From positions 1-64,000 of the forward strand of contig DAOTVQ010000031.1 in NCBI GenBank assembly GCA_034436355.1: DNA of 64,000 bases. The letters run 5' to 3'. Shown here piece by piece: positions 42,151 through 51,180 of this stretch (within the stretch, counting starts at the first letter, position 1; each line of letters starts with the position of its first letter). Source of the stretch: CP2-2F sp034436355 (GTDB lineage: Bacteria; Chloroflexota; Anaerolineae; Aggregatilineales; UBA2796). Under the pieces are notes generated by a model. The model had not been told where the DNA came from, searched no databases, and worked only from the letters and a program-made list of their open reading frames with translations. The position numbers and the translations under genes were made by a program.

Positions 42151-43992
42151 ATGTGCGGAATCGTGGGCTACATCGGGGAAAAAGACTCCACACCGATTGT
42201 GCTGAGTGGCTTGAAGCGCCTTGAATATCGCGGCTATGACTCAGCAGGCATCGCCGTGCTGAAAAATGGTGCCATCGAACGCCGCCGTGATGTGGGCAAA
42301 TTGGAAAACCTAGAGCGCCGCGTGGCTAACGAACCGATCAGCGGCAGAATGGGCATTGGGCATACGCGGTGGGCAACACACGGGCAGCCAAGCGAACGCA
42401 ACGCCCATCCGCACGTCAGTAACGACGGGCAGTTTGTGGTGGTGCATAACGGCATTGTGGAGAACTACCTTGAACTGCGCGAGATGCTCAAGGCAAAAGG
42501 CATCCACTTTGATTCCGAGACGGATACCGAAGTGATCGTCCACTTGGTAGAAACGTTGGCAAGCGAAGGGCATGATCTGACCGAAGCAACACGCCTTGCC
42601 TGCCTGCAACTGCGTGGCGCACATGCCATTGTGGTGATGAGCGTGCGCTTTCCAGATCGGCTGATTGCCGTTCGCATTGGCAACGCCGGCGGTGTGGCGC
42701 TTGGCATTGGGCAGGGTGAGATGTATGTCGCCTCTGATATTCCCGCCATCTTGGAATACACGCGCCGCCTCGTCTTCCTTGAGAGCCGCCAAATAGCAAC
42801 TATCACCGCTGATGGCTACAGCATACAAACACTGGATAAAACGCCTGTAGATGCCGCCATTCATGAGATTGCCTGGGATCCGGTCAGCGCGGCACGTGGT
42901 GAATACCGCCACTTTATGCAGAAAGAGATTTTCGAGCAAGGGCGCAGCCTCACCGATACCATTCGCGGGCGCATCTCGTTTGAGGATGGCGCGGTGACGC
43001 TCAGCCACCTCAGCCTGACTGCCGAGGAAGCAAGCCGCCTAAAGCGCATTGTGACGGTTGCCTGTGGCACGAGCGCCTACGCCGGCTTGGTGGGTAAGTT
43101 CATGCTGGAGGCGCTGGCGCGCATTCCCGTGGAGGTGGACTATGGTAGCGAGTATCGCTACCGCGATCCGATCCTGGACGGTGATTGTGCCGTGCTGGCG
43201 ATCACGCAATCGGGCGAGACGGTGGATACACTCGCCGCGATGGAAGAAGCACGCGAGAAGGGCGCACGGCTGTGGAGCATTGTGAATGCGGTTGGCTCGC
43301 AAGCCATGCGCGTCTCGGATGGCTATATCACTATGCAAGCAGGTCCCGAAATTGGTGTTGCTTCTACGAAGGCGTTCACTGCCAGCTTGGTTGATCAATA
43401 CTTGTTGGCGCTCTATCTAGGGCAGTTGCGCGGCACCATCAGCACTGAGCAAGCACGCCAACACGCGCAAGATATTGCCCGCCTGCCCGATTTGGTTGGG
43501 CATGTGCTGGATCGTGCGGCGGAGGTGCAGGCGCTTGCCAAAAAAGTGCGGGACTATGAGAATTTTCTCTACTTAGGGCGCGGCATCAACTATCCGATTG
43601 CCCTAGAAGGTGCGCTGAAGCTGAAAGAGATCAGCTACATTCATGCCGAAGGCTATCCAGCAGGCGAGATGAAGCACGGTCCTATCGCCCTGATTGACGA
43701 GAAAATGCCTGTGCTGGCAATCGCTATTCAGGATAGTGTTTATGATAAGATGATCAGCCAGATTGAGCAGGCAAAGGCGCGGCGCGGCGTTGTGATTGCC
43801 ATCGCTACCGAAGGCGATACCTTCATCCAGACGAAGGCAGACCACGTGCTGTATGTGCCGAAGCTGCCGCCGCTGCTCTCGCCAGTGGTGACGGTGCTGC
43901 CGCTGCAACTCTTGGCGTACTATGTGGCAGTTGAACGCGGCGCGGATGTGGATCAGCCGCGCAACTTGGCAAAGTCAGTCACGGTCGAGTAG
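42151..43992 (+). CDS. glmS: Glutamine-fructose-6-phosphate aminotransferase
   Basis: 613 residues. The start is fixed by the need for Cys2 as N-terminal nucleophile (MCGIVGYIG); GAGAGG lies upstream. The glutaminase domain (GIGHTRWATHG, NGIVENY) is followed by two SIS domains with ACGTSAYAG, SGETVDTLAAM, ASTKAFT and the C-terminal PRNLAKSVTVE. It makes glucosamine-6-phosphate, the first step to UDP-GlcNAc and peptidoglycan or other amino-sugar polymers. It is transcribed alone and ends in a strong hairpin. Confidence 0.97.
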   Translation: MCGIVGYIGEKDSTPIVLSGLKRLEYRGYDSAGIAVLKNGAIERRRDVGKLENLERRVANEPISGRMGIGHTRWATHGQPSERNAHPHVSNDGQFVVVHNGIVENYLELREMLKAKGIHFDSETDTEVIVHLVETLASEGHDLTEATRLACLQLRGAHAIVVMSVRFPDRLIAVRIGNAGGVALGIGQGEMYVASDIPAILEYTRRLVFLESRQIATITADGYSIQTLDKTPVDAAIHEIAWDPVSAARGEYRHFMQKEIFEQGRSLTDTIRGRISFEDGAVTLSHLSLTAEEASRLKRIVTVACGTSAYAGLVGKFMLEALARIPVEVDYGSEYRYRDPILDGDCAVLAITQSGETVDTLAAMEEAREKGARLWSIVNAVGSQAMRVSDGYITMQAGPEIGVASTKAFTASLVDQYLLALYLGQLRGTISTEQARQHAQDIARLPDLVGHVLDRAAEVQALAKKVRDYENFLYLGRGINYPIALEGALKLKEISYIHAEGYPAGEMKHGPIALIDEKMPVLAIAIQDSVYDKMISQIEQAKARRGVVIAIATEGDTFIQTKADHVLYVPKLPPLLSPVVTVLPLQLLAYYVAVERGADVDQPRNLAKSVTVE

Positions 43993-44008
43993 ATCACGAG
44001 CGCCTGTC

Positions 44009-44038
44009 ACACCTTGCCGCATCAGTGTGGCAAGGTGT
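44009..44038. terminator. Bidirectional terminator between glmS and the mazG-like gene
   Basis: A perfect 10 bp stem (ACACCTTGCC/GGCAAGGTGT) with a 10 nt loop lies between the convergent stops at 43992 and 44042. T-tracts are short. Confidence 0.7.
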
Positions 44039-44041
44039 TGC

Positions 44042-45493
44042 CTACAAACCGTCGCGCTTGGCAGCCTGCCAGAGCGCGTCCATCTCTGCCAGAGACATGC
44101 TCTGGAGCGTTTTGCCTGCACGCTGCGCGGCTGCTTCCATGTGGCGGAAGCGGCGCTCGAATTTGGCGTTGTTCTCGCGCAGTACTGTCTCAGGATCAAT
44201 CTGGTACCAACGGGCAAGGTTGATCAGGCTAGAGAGCAGATCGCCAAATTCTTCGGTGCGCTGCTCACCGTCCTCAGCGCTGATCAGCTCTTCGAGTTCC
44301 TCGCGCACTTTGGCGATCACACCTTCAACGCTCTCCCACTCAAAGCCGATCCGCGCCGCACGGTTGTGCAGTTTGGCGGCTGCCGCCAGGGCTGGCAACG
44401 CCTTCGGCACGCCATCTAGGGCGGAAGGCAGCCCTTCAGGTTCGCCTTGTTCAGCACGCTCTTGGCGCTTGATCTGATCCCAGTTGGCGTGAACTTGTTC
44501 AGGATCATCCGCCTGCACATCGCCCCAGACGTGCGGATGCCGCCGTATCATCTTCTCGCAGACGTAAGCGATCACATCCGCCATGTTGAACTCACCCGCT
44601 TCCACCGCGATCTGGCTATGCAGAACGATTTGCAGCAGCAGATCGCCCAACTCTTTCATCAACAGGTCGGAGTCGCCGCTATCGAGCGCCTCTAGCACCT
44701 CGTAGGTTTCTTCAAGCAGATATTCGCGCAAAGATTCATGCGTTTGCTTGCGATCCCAAGGGCAGCCTTCCGGCGCACGCAAATGCGCCACAATCTCTTG
44801 GAAATATTCAAAGCTGCCACGCCGTTGGATGGGTGGCACATACAGCGAGGTGAGGTGATCCACAGGCTGCCGATCCAACGCATAGAGCGGCACACGCGCT
44901 AGGCGTGCCTGTGGTGTGCCAGCCGCCTGAATCAGCACCACCTCATGATCTTCGGCGTATTGGTTGGCAAGCGTCAGCTTCACATCGCTGGCAACCGCAC
45001 GGCTGTAGACCTGCGCTAACAGCGACGGCACGTCAGGGTTAAGCGGCGGATGGTGCATGTGGGCAAGCGTCTCAGCGTCATGGATTTGCAGTCCGTCCAG
45101 CACATCAATGCCGAGCGCGCCTATCATCGGCTCAATAAAGCTCAAGCCATCTACAATTGTGGCTGGCACACCACGCTGCCCTGCTATTTGCAAGATGAGT
45201 GTGACGGTATGCTCACCCACCAACGGATGCCCCGGCACCGCATAAACGACGCCTTCAGGGCGTTGCCCAAGCCGCAGCACTTCCTCTGCAATGCGAGCGT
45301 AGAGCGAGGCGAAATCTTCAGCCGTGTCATACCAAGCATCAAAGCTGTGCAAGGTCTTGATCGGCAGTGCCTCGACGCCGAGATGGTGTGTGGTGCGGAA
45401 ATAGACTTCTTCCGCCTCGCTCAGGATGCGCCACGCACGGCGGGTGAGCAGTTCGGGATCGCCGGGGCCAAGTCCTACAATTGTGATGCTCAT
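44042..45493 (-). CDS. YabN-like tetrapyrrole methylase-MazG pyrophosphohydrolase fusion
   Basis: 483 residues. The N-terminal domain (1-225) is a tetrapyrrole methylase-like fold (ITIVGLGPGDPELLT, YAVPGHPLVGE, VVDGLSF-like IVDGLSFIEP). The C-terminal half carries a MazG domain (CPWDRKQTHESLREYLLEETYEVLEAL with EExxE, ELGDLLLQIVLHSQI with ExxD) and a second, MazG-like helical repeat near 370-440. MazG hydrolyses NTPs to NMPs and pyrophosphate, as house-cleaning or stress control; the methylase half in YabN has no proven substrate. It stands 21 bp after the MBL gene. Confidence 0.92.
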   Translation of the reverse strand: MSITIVGLGPGDPELLTRRAWRILSEAEEVYFRTTHHLGVEALPIKTLHSFDAWYDTAEDFASLYARIAEEVLRLGQRPEGVVYAVPGHPLVGEHTVTLILQIAGQRGVPATIVDGLSFIEPMIGALGIDVLDGLQIHDAETLAHMHHPPLNPDVPSLLAQVYSRAVASDVKLTLANQYAEDHEVVLIQAAGTPQARLARVPLYALDRQPVDHLTSLYVPPIQRRGSFEYFQEIVAHLRAPEGCPWDRKQTHESLREYLLEETYEVLEALDSGDSDLLMKELGDLLLQIVLHSQIAVEAGEFNMADVIAYVCEKMIRRHPHVWGDVQADDPEQVHANWDQIKRQERAEQGEPEGLPSALDGVPKALPALAAAAKLHNRAARIGFEWESVEGVIAKVREELEELISAEDGEQRTEEFGDLLSSLINLARWYQIDPETVLRENNAKFERRFRHMEAAAQRAGKTLQSMSLAEMDALWQAAKRDGL

Positions 45494-45514
45494 AGCGCTG
45501 TAGTGTGCCTCTTC

Positions 45515-46213
45515 CTAAAGTTTGGCGGCAAAAGCGCGCAGGCGTGCTGCTGTATTACGTAGCATGGGGACACCATGTCCGAAACACAGAATGTCTATAG
45601 GCATATTCGCTAATTTTTTGATGCTGCGTTTTGCCTCTGCCATATCGGGCGTGAATTGGGCAATCGGCAAACCGAGTTTCCCAAAGCGCGTGATCGCATC
45701 ACCCGCGAACAATAGCTTACGGTCAGGGTCATAGAAGGCGACATGCCCATAGGCATGTCCTGGTGTGCTGATGACCTGCAAGTTAGGCAAGACTTCGGGC
45801 AATGTATCGCCTTCTTGTAGCTCGCGGTCAACGTGGGTAGGCGGCATATCTTTAATGCCAATCAGGCGAAACAGGCGGCGCGCCACCTCAGAATCTTTAT
45901 AGCCTTCAGGGCGTGCCAATGGTTTTTCCCCACGCACGATAGGCGCTTCGAGGGTGTGTGCATAGACCTGTGCGCTGCTTGCCTTCACAAGCGCTGCTAA
46001 CGCGCCAATATGATCGGGATGGGCATGTGTAACGAGGATGCGGCGAATCTCTTTTAGGGTATAGCCGTGGCGGGCTAGATCGCGGGCGATGCCCTTTTCG
46101 GCACCTTCCACGCTGGCATCAATGAGCGTTAAGCCATCGCTATTCACAATCACATACACACGCCCGGTCACTAGCCCAACAATAGTATAGACACCCTCAA
46201 CGATTTTTCGCAT
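45515..46213 (-). CDS. MBL-fold metallo-hydrolase
   Basis: 232 residues. The metal site H63-A-H65-P-D67-H68 is followed by STPGHAYGHVAFY, FAGDAI and a final GHG in CFGHGVPML. It belongs to the glyoxalase II/RNase Z superfamily, but without features marking the substrate. It lies upstream of the mazG-like gene with a 21 bp gap and is probably co-transcribed. It is divergent from hsp20 across a short gap. Confidence 0.88.
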   Translation of the reverse strand: MRKIVEGVYTIVGLVTGRVYVIVNSDGLTLIDASVEGAEKGIARDLARHGYTLKEIRRILVTHAHPDHIGALAALVKASSAQVYAHTLEAPIVRGEKPLARPEGYKDSEVARRLFRLIGIKDMPPTHVDRELQEGDTLPEVLPNLQVISTPGHAYGHVAFYDPDRKLLFAGDAITRFGKLGLPIAQFTPDMAEAKRSIKKLANMPIDILCFGHGVPMLRNTAARLRAFAAKL

Positions 46214-46385
46214 TGTGTTCTCCTCAAATACGGCGGATTATAGCCGACTTCATAACGCTGATACAACGTTGATCAATCTCCTACATGGATTTTACAAAGT
46301 GCTTATCTTTTGCTTATGCGGGCGTTGTATGCTATGGGCAAGTTGCGGGAATACGCACACTGAGTTCAAAAGGAGTGACGTAAAA

Positions 46386-46835
46386 ATGTCGAGCATTAAC
46401 CGTTGGAATCCCGTTCGTGAGTTGCTTTCGATGCGCGATGAAATGGATCGCCTGTTCAATGAGCGCTTCTTCCGCACCGAAGGGCGTCCGTACCTGCTAC
46501 CGATTGATGCCTACATGACTGACGACGCTCTGATCTTGGTGGCAGATGTGCCAGGGCTTTCCCCAGAAGACATCAACGTGACCCTTGAGGGCGATACGCT
46601 GACCATTCGCGGCGAATACAAGGCGAACGGCGAGAGCAAGAACTACCTGCTGCGCGAGCGTATGGTGGGCAAGTTCGAGCGCGTGCTGACCATCAACACG
46701 CCTGTGGATGGCAGCAAGATCGAGGCGGAGTTCGAGAACGGCACGATCACCCTGACCCTGCCGAAGGCAGAAGCTGCTAAACCAAAGCAGATCACCGTCC
46801 GCCCGAAGGCAGCCGTGTTGCAAAGCCACACCTAA
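46386..46835 (+). CDS. Small heat shock protein, Hsp20/alpha-crystallin family
   Basis: 149 residues from the ATG at 46386 with AAAGGAG upstream; the open frame begins earlier but that part is not protein-like. The N-terminal WNPVRELLSMRDEMDRLFNE and the alpha-crystallin domain (about 35-130: ALILVADVPGLSPEDINVTLEGDTLTIRGE in pieces, FERVLTINTPVDGSKIEAEFENGTITLTLPK) are typical. It is an ATP-independent holdase for unfolding proteins. The 172 bp upstream gap shows no CIRCE element. A textbook terminator follows. Confidence 0.95.
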   Translation: MSSINRWNPVRELLSMRDEMDRLFNERFFRTEGRPYLLPIDAYMTDDALILVADVPGLSPEDINVTLEGDTLTIRGEYKANGESKNYLLRERMVGKFERVLTINTPVDGSKIEAEFENGTITLTLPKAEAAKPKQITVRPKAAVLQSHT

Positions 46836-46860
46836 GGCACCTGCCGCACAAACGATCTAA

Positions 46861-46894
46861 GGGCGAGTGGACTTCCACTCGCCCGTTTTGGTTT
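46861..46894 (+). terminator. Terminator of hsp20
   Basis: Perfect 10 bp stem GGGCGAGTGG/CCACTCGCCC with an ACTT loop, followed by GTTTTGGTTT. Confidence 0.9.
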
Positions 46895-46906
46895 GGCTCT
46901 TTAGGA

Positions 46907-48307
46907 TTAGGCGCTTTCTTGGTTGGCTGCGTTGGCTGGGTGCGGAAAGCCAATCGGGCGGCGCGGCGTAAAGCTCTCGCTGCTGGAAACCTGCCGCGTC
47001 AGGGTCTGAATGGATTGCTTCAGCAGGTCTAGGCTGACCGTCTCAGCGTGGCTGTTGAGCGCCAGCATCCGCGCATAGAGGGCAACTTCGCGCACGAAGG
47101 CGCCGGTTTGCCCCACCAAGCTGGAGAGCGTATCGCGGTAGGCATCCTGCCACTGCGTCCCCATATAGCGGCGCAGCAGTTGCTCTGCTTGTGCGGCATC
47201 CTGAATTTCGGGGATGTAAATCACCCGATCCACCCTGCCTGGACGTTTGGCGATGCGCTGATCGATCACCTCCGGGTAATTGGTGGTTGCCAGCAGCAGC
47301 GCACCACGCCGATTGTTAGGTGCTTCAAAGCCATCCAGCACGTTCAGGATTTGTGATTTGTCTTCCTCGCGCAGGTAGGCGTCGAGTTCCTCCAGCACAA
47401 TCACAACGGGATGTTGTGAATGCGTGGCGGTGTAGAGCGCACGCTGCACTTTGTCGAAGGTTGCGCCTTCCTGATCGGCGGATGAGATGTAGATGACAAG
47501 GCACTTCATATCCAGGGCAATCTTTGCCAGTGCCGCGCACAGCATAGATTTGCCCGTGCCGGGCGGTCCGACGAGCAGCAGCTTGCGGAAAGGTGGCAAG
47601 TTCAACTGCTTGTAGAGGGCTGCGCCACCTTTGAAAAAGGTCTCAACCTCGCTGCGAAGGCTCTCCTTGAGCGACGGCGGCAGGATCACATCTTCCCACG
47701 CCACAGTTGGCTCAAAGGCTTTTTCGGCACCGCCAATGATGTAAACTTTCTCACTGCGCTCTAGGCGGTAGGCATGGCGATCACAGAGCGCTTCAAAATC
47801 CGCCCAAACTTTCAGGGCATCGGTTGGCACCAGAGCAATTGCCACTGTGCCGTGTGCGTAAAATCCTTCTAAATGGTGAGCAGAGACGAAGATCACTTCA
47901 AAGCTGCGGCTGCCTTGCTCAAAACGGAAGGCGTAGGCGCCAACGCTGCCAATCAGGCGCACAGTGCGCGAGGTATTGTGCAGGTGGCTGATCGAAATGC
48001 TGTGTGGGCAGTTCAGCGCACGGTAGCCGCCGTAGCGCGTTTTGCTGCCAATTTTGCGCCCAACCTTGATGCGGGTGAGGGCATTGTCGTAAGCAGGGCT
48101 TTCTGATGCCCAGACGACGCGGTAGGCTGTTTCACCATAGGTGGCTTGCCACTGTTCAACTGCCCAAGCAACAAGCTGCTCATATTTGAGCGGTGTGCGA
48201 TCACCGCTTCTCGGCACGACCACATGATTTTCTGAGGACTGCGTGCATGTTGAGTCAGTCATTCGGTTGTTAAAGAGCATCTTTCCCACACTGGTAAACG
48301 TTGCCAT
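46907..48307 (-). CDS. AAA+ ATPase with an N-terminal unknown domain
   Basis: 466 residues. The N-terminal 200 residues are unrecognised. The AAA+ core follows: Walker A GPPGTGKS (247-254), Walker B VVIVLEELD (301-309), sensor 1 LLATTNYP and an RPGRVDR arginine-finger region. In Walker B the usual Asp is Glu306, next to the catalytic-type Glu307, an uncommon variant. Such proteins remodel or unfold partners; the target is unknown. Starts at 48307, 48280 (GGGAAAG upstream) or 48262 are all possible. It is divergent from tRNA-Tyr. Confidence 0.82.
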   Translation of the reverse strand: MATFTSVGKMLFNNRMTDSTCTQSSENHVVVPRSGDRTPLKYEQLVAWAVEQWQATYGETAYRVVWASESPAYDNALTRIKVGRKIGSKTRYGGYRALNCPHSISISHLHNTSRTVRLIGSVGAYAFRFEQGSRSFEVIFVSAHHLEGFYAHGTVAIALVPTDALKVWADFEALCDRHAYRLERSEKVYIIGGAEKAFEPTVAWEDVILPPSLKESLRSEVETFFKGGAALYKQLNLPPFRKLLLVGPPGTGKSMLCAALAKIALDMKCLVIYISSADQEGATFDKVQRALYTATHSQHPVVIVLEELDAYLREEDKSQILNVLDGFEAPNNRRGALLLATTNYPEVIDQRIAKRPGRVDRVIYIPEIQDAAQAEQLLRRYMGTQWQDAYRDTLSSLVGQTGAFVREVALYARMLALNSHAETVSLDLLKQSIQTLTRQVSSSESFTPRRPIGFPHPANAANQESA

Positions 48308-48436
48308 AATGGATTGTACGTGGCTCTGCCTAAAATGTGAAGGGGCAAAAATGGCTCAAGGCGGTGCTTGAGTAAAAATACCCATATGTGCGCGTGCTTG
48401 CTCAATCAGTCTTCCGCTGCGCTTTCAAAATCACCG

Positions 48437-48465
48437 TTGACGGCGTGCCTGCCCCGTGCTATAGT
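48437..48465 (+). promoter_or_regulatory. Promoter of tRNA-Tyr
   Basis: TTGACG (48437-48442) and TATAGT (48460-48465) have a 17 bp spacer, five of six matches in each. The tRNA begins 13 bp after the -10. Confidence 0.85.
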
Positions 48466-48477
48466 TATCTCACGTTG

Positions 48478-48551
48478 CCCGGGATAGCCAAGTGGCCTAA
48501 GGCAGCTGACTGTAACTCAGCCATTCGGTGGTTCGAATCCATCTCCCGGGA
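48478..48551 (+). tRNA. tRNA-Tyr (GTA), short variable loop
   Basis: 74 nt without an encoded CCA. Acceptor CCCGGGA/TCCCGGG with discriminator A; D-arm GCC/GGC with GG in the loop; anticodon stem GCTGA/TCAGC with loop CTGTAAC (anticodon GTA); variable loop CATTC (five bases); T-stem GGTGG/CCATC with one G-U and loop TTCGAAT. Pairing and conserved bases are intact, so it should be functional. The first pair is C1-G72 and the variable arm is short, whereas bacterial tRNA-Tyr is normally class II with G1-C72. Confidence 0.93.
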
Positions 48552-48553
48552 CT

Positions 48554-48580
48554 AGCCCGCTACTCAGCGGGCTTTTTGTT
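48554..48580 (+). terminator. Terminator of tRNA-Tyr
   Basis: AGCCCGCT/AGCGGGCT with an ACTC loop, followed by TTTTTGTTT, begins 3 bp after the tRNA. Confidence 0.9.
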
Positions 48581-48662
48581 TGCCTGTGGAGAGCATTTCG
48601 ACATTCGCACGCCACACACTATAATAGGCATGTGTGAAGCTGCATTCAGAATAGTAGAGCAT

Positions 48663-49826
48663 ATGACTGACTCCTTGAGCATTCGCAAGGTCGAGACGCC
48701 ACAGGACTTCAAGATTTTCCTAGAGTTCCCGTGGACGCATTACCGCAACGATCCGAACTGGATTCCGCCACTTGTCTCCAGCCGCCGCCACCTGTTGGAT
48801 AAAAAGAAAAACCCTTCTTGGCACTATATGACGGGTGAGTATTACCTTGCGTGGCGCGCTCAGCAGCCCGTCGGCACGATTGCTGCCTTCATTAATCACC
48901 GCCACAACGCAACCCACAACGAAAAACTTGGCTGGTTTGGCTTTTTTGAATGTGAGGATAACCAAGAAACGGCTACCGCCTTGCTGCGAACGGCTGCCAA
49001 CTATGCACGCGAACAGGGCTGTGAAGCACTGCGCGGACCTGCCAACTTCACCCTGAATGATGAGTGCGCCCTGCTGATTGAAAATTTTTCCCCGCCCATG
49101 CTGCTGATGCCCTATAATCCGCCCTACTACCAACGCCTGATCGAGCAAAGCGGGCTGGGCTTGGCAAAGGCGATGGACTTGGTCAGCTACATGGCAAAGC
49201 CAAGCGGCTACCTTGATGACAAAGGCAATATTCCTGAACGTCTGCTGCGCGTGATCCAGAAAGTGAGCCAAAAACATCAGGTGACGGTGCGCCGCGCCAA
49301 TGTGAAAGAACTGCACAAAGAGGTGCATCTGTTGGCGGAAATTTACCGCGCAGCTTGGGCAAACAACTGGGGCTTTGTGCCACCAACCGATGTTGAGATT
49401 GACGATTTGTTCACGCAGCTGCGCCAGTTCTTCGATCCACGTTTGGGCGAATTTGGCATGGTGGATGGCAAGGTGGTTGGCTTTATGCTGGCGCTGCCCA
49501 ACATGAATCAGGTCTTGCAGCGTGCTTATCCACATCCGCGGGTGCCAGAATGGTGGACATTGCTGAAAGCATTTTGGCATTGGAAGGTTCGCCCCAAAAT
49601 CACCGAACAGCGCATTGTGATGTTCGGCGTGAAGCCCGAGTACCAGCGGATGGGTGTGGCGCCTGCTATCCTGCTGGCGCATATGGAATCGACCCTGAAA
49701 ACCCCCTTTCCCGACGTGGACTTAGGCTGGGTGCTGGAGACAAATGCCGCCATTGATACCCTTGCCAAATCGTTCAACAGCCCGATCTACAAACGCTACC
49801 GTTTTTACCAAATGCCGCTGAGTTAA
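48663..49826 (+). CDS. GNAT-like acyltransferase superfamily protein
   Basis: 387 residues from the ATG at 48663; the frame opens inside the tRNA, so earlier starts are excluded. It looks like two GNAT-like halves: FFECEDNQETATALLRTAANYAREQGCEALRGPANF in the first (about 85-130), and a C-terminal FGVKPEYQRMGVAPAILLAHME (about 325-346) resembling an acetyl-CoA binding loop. It is a conserved type of hypothetical protein, often with neighbouring membrane or secretion genes, but I cannot name a substrate. The MFS gene starts 5 bp after the stop. Confidence 0.65.
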   Translation: MTDSLSIRKVETPQDFKIFLEFPWTHYRNDPNWIPPLVSSRRHLLDKKKNPSWHYMTGEYYLAWRAQQPVGTIAAFINHRHNATHNEKLGWFGFFECEDNQETATALLRTAANYAREQGCEALRGPANFTLNDECALLIENFSPPMLLMPYNPPYYQRLIEQSGLGLAKAMDLVSYMAKPSGYLDDKGNIPERLLRVIQKVSQKHQVTVRRANVKELHKEVHLLAEIYRAAWANNWGFVPPTDVEIDDLFTQLRQFFDPRLGEFGMVDGKVVGFMLALPNMNQVLQRAYPHPRVPEWWTLLKAFWHWKVRPKITEQRIVMFGVKPEYQRMGVAPAILLAHMESTLKTPFPDVDLGWVLETNAAIDTLAKSFNSPIYKRYRFYQMPLS

Positions 49827-49830
49827 CTGC

Positions 49831-51177
49831 ATGGTGGATCACAACGAACCAAGCGAAGGACTGCCGCGCAACTCTGATGAACTGATGGCGCACGGCGGCG
49901 CGGAGATGAGTGACGTCCTCTCGGTGGCTGCCAGCCTGAACGCCAAAACGCTGAAGGAACTGCTTCGCAACCGCAATTTTGTGCCGCTGTGGATTGGGCA
50001 GTTGGTCAGCTATTTGGGTGATCAGTTCATGCTGATCGCCGTTTTGGCAGTCATCAATCAACTCACAGGGGGCGGGAATGTCTATATTGTGCTGTTGGCA
50101 GTTTCGCTGGCTGCGCCGCAGATTCTGTTTGGGCTGATCGGCGGTGTGTTGGTTGATAAACTCGACCGCAAATGGACGATGATTATCACCGATATTGTGC
50201 GCGCCATTGCCATGTTCAGTATGTTGTTGGTGGCAGGCGATACAGGGCGGATATGGATATTTTACCCCGCCATTTTTGCCATTGGCACAGCGCAAATGCT
50301 GTTTTACCCGGCGCGTGCCTCTGCCATGCCCGCCTTGGTCAGCAAGCGCAATCTTGGCGCTGCCAACGCCTTGTTGGAGGCGGGCTTTGTGGTGGCACTT
50401 ATTTTTGGGTCGGGCGCGGCGGGCTTGCTGGTGGATAGCTTGGGCGAAGATTTCGCCTTCACCTTCAACGGCTTTGCCTTCCTTTTTTCAGCACTGATGA
50501 TCTTGATCATCCGCGTACCACCGCGCCAAGTGCATCAGGCGAAAGGCGAGGGCAGCAGTTACCGCCAAGTGCTGCGCGAACTGCGCGAGGGCTTGGTCTA
50601 CATCTGGCAGACGCGCTCCATGCGCTACATCATGGGCTTAAGCGTGATTGTGGCAGCGGGCTTGGGCGCCGTGATTGCCCTTGTGCTGGAATACCTGACC
50701 AACGAGCTGAAAGTTGGCGCACGGGGTTTCGGCATTGTGATCGGCATTTTAGGCGTGGGCATTGTGATCGGCGGCATTCTGATCCAGCGCCTCTCCAAGT
50801 ACCTACCAACCAATCGGCTGGTGGCGCTGGCGATCTTTCTGCAAGGTGTGGCAGTTGGTGCGTTCGTCTTTCATCCGCCTTTTGTCGTCGTGCTGTTCCT
50901 CACCGCGCTGATTGGTTTCAGCCTGATTGTGGCGCGTGCCGTGCTAAGTACGCTCACACAGGCAATTCCACCGGAAGAATATCGCGGGCGTGTGCAGAGC
51001 GCCTATAATCTGATTTTCACGGCGCCGCTGACGTTAGCGATTGGCGTTGCAACCTTGTTGGTCAGCATTTCCAGCCGCGAGTTGGTGATGGGTGGCTTTG
51101 GACTAGGGCTGATGTTAACCGCGTACCTCTCGGTGCGCCTGTTGCGCGGCGTGGACGAGGCAATTTATGGCAGCTAG
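49831..51177 (+). CDS. Major facilitator superfamily transporter
   Basis: 448 residues with 11-12 hydrophobic helices from about residue 48. RNFVPLWIGQLVSYLGDQFMLIA, the DKLDRKWTMI loop between helices 2 and 3, and FYPARASAMPALVSKRNLGAANALLEAG match the MFS_3 (enterobactin exporter/macrolide efflux-like) group. The first 35 residues are polar and may be unnecessary; ATG at 49906 is an alternative start. The substrate is unknown. It is 4 bp after the GNAT-like gene and 3 bp before the methyltransferase gene. Confidence 0.88.
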   Translation: MVDHNEPSEGLPRNSDELMAHGGAEMSDVLSVAASLNAKTLKELLRNRNFVPLWIGQLVSYLGDQFMLIAVLAVINQLTGGGNVYIVLLAVSLAAPQILFGLIGGVLVDKLDRKWTMIITDIVRAIAMFSMLLVAGDTGRIWIFYPAIFAIGTAQMLFYPARASAMPALVSKRNLGAANALLEAGFVVALIFGSGAAGLLVDSLGEDFAFTFNGFAFLFSALMILIIRVPPRQVHQAKGEGSSYRQVLRELREGLVYIWQTRSMRYIMGLSVIVAAGLGAVIALVLEYLTNELKVGARGFGIVIGILGVGIVIGGILIQRLSKYLPTNRLVALAIFLQGVAVGAFVFHPPFVVVLFLTALIGFSLIVARAVLSTLTQAIPPEEYRGRVQSAYNLIFTAPLTLAIGVATLLVSISSRELVMGGFGLGLMLTAYLSVRLLRGVDEAIYGS

Positions 51178-51180
51178 GCA

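Noticed and set aside
41765..42224. Short frames (127 and 77 codons) in the gap before glmS
   Set aside because: They overlap promoter elements and the start of glmS, and have no protein-like features.
46215..46385. Longer start of the Hsp20 gene
   Set aside because: The extra 57 residues are not protein-like and include the promoter region; ATG 46386 with AGGAG fits the family length.
48528..48662. Start of the acyltransferase-like gene inside tRNA-Tyr
   Set aside because: The frame merely stays open through the tRNA and its terminator.
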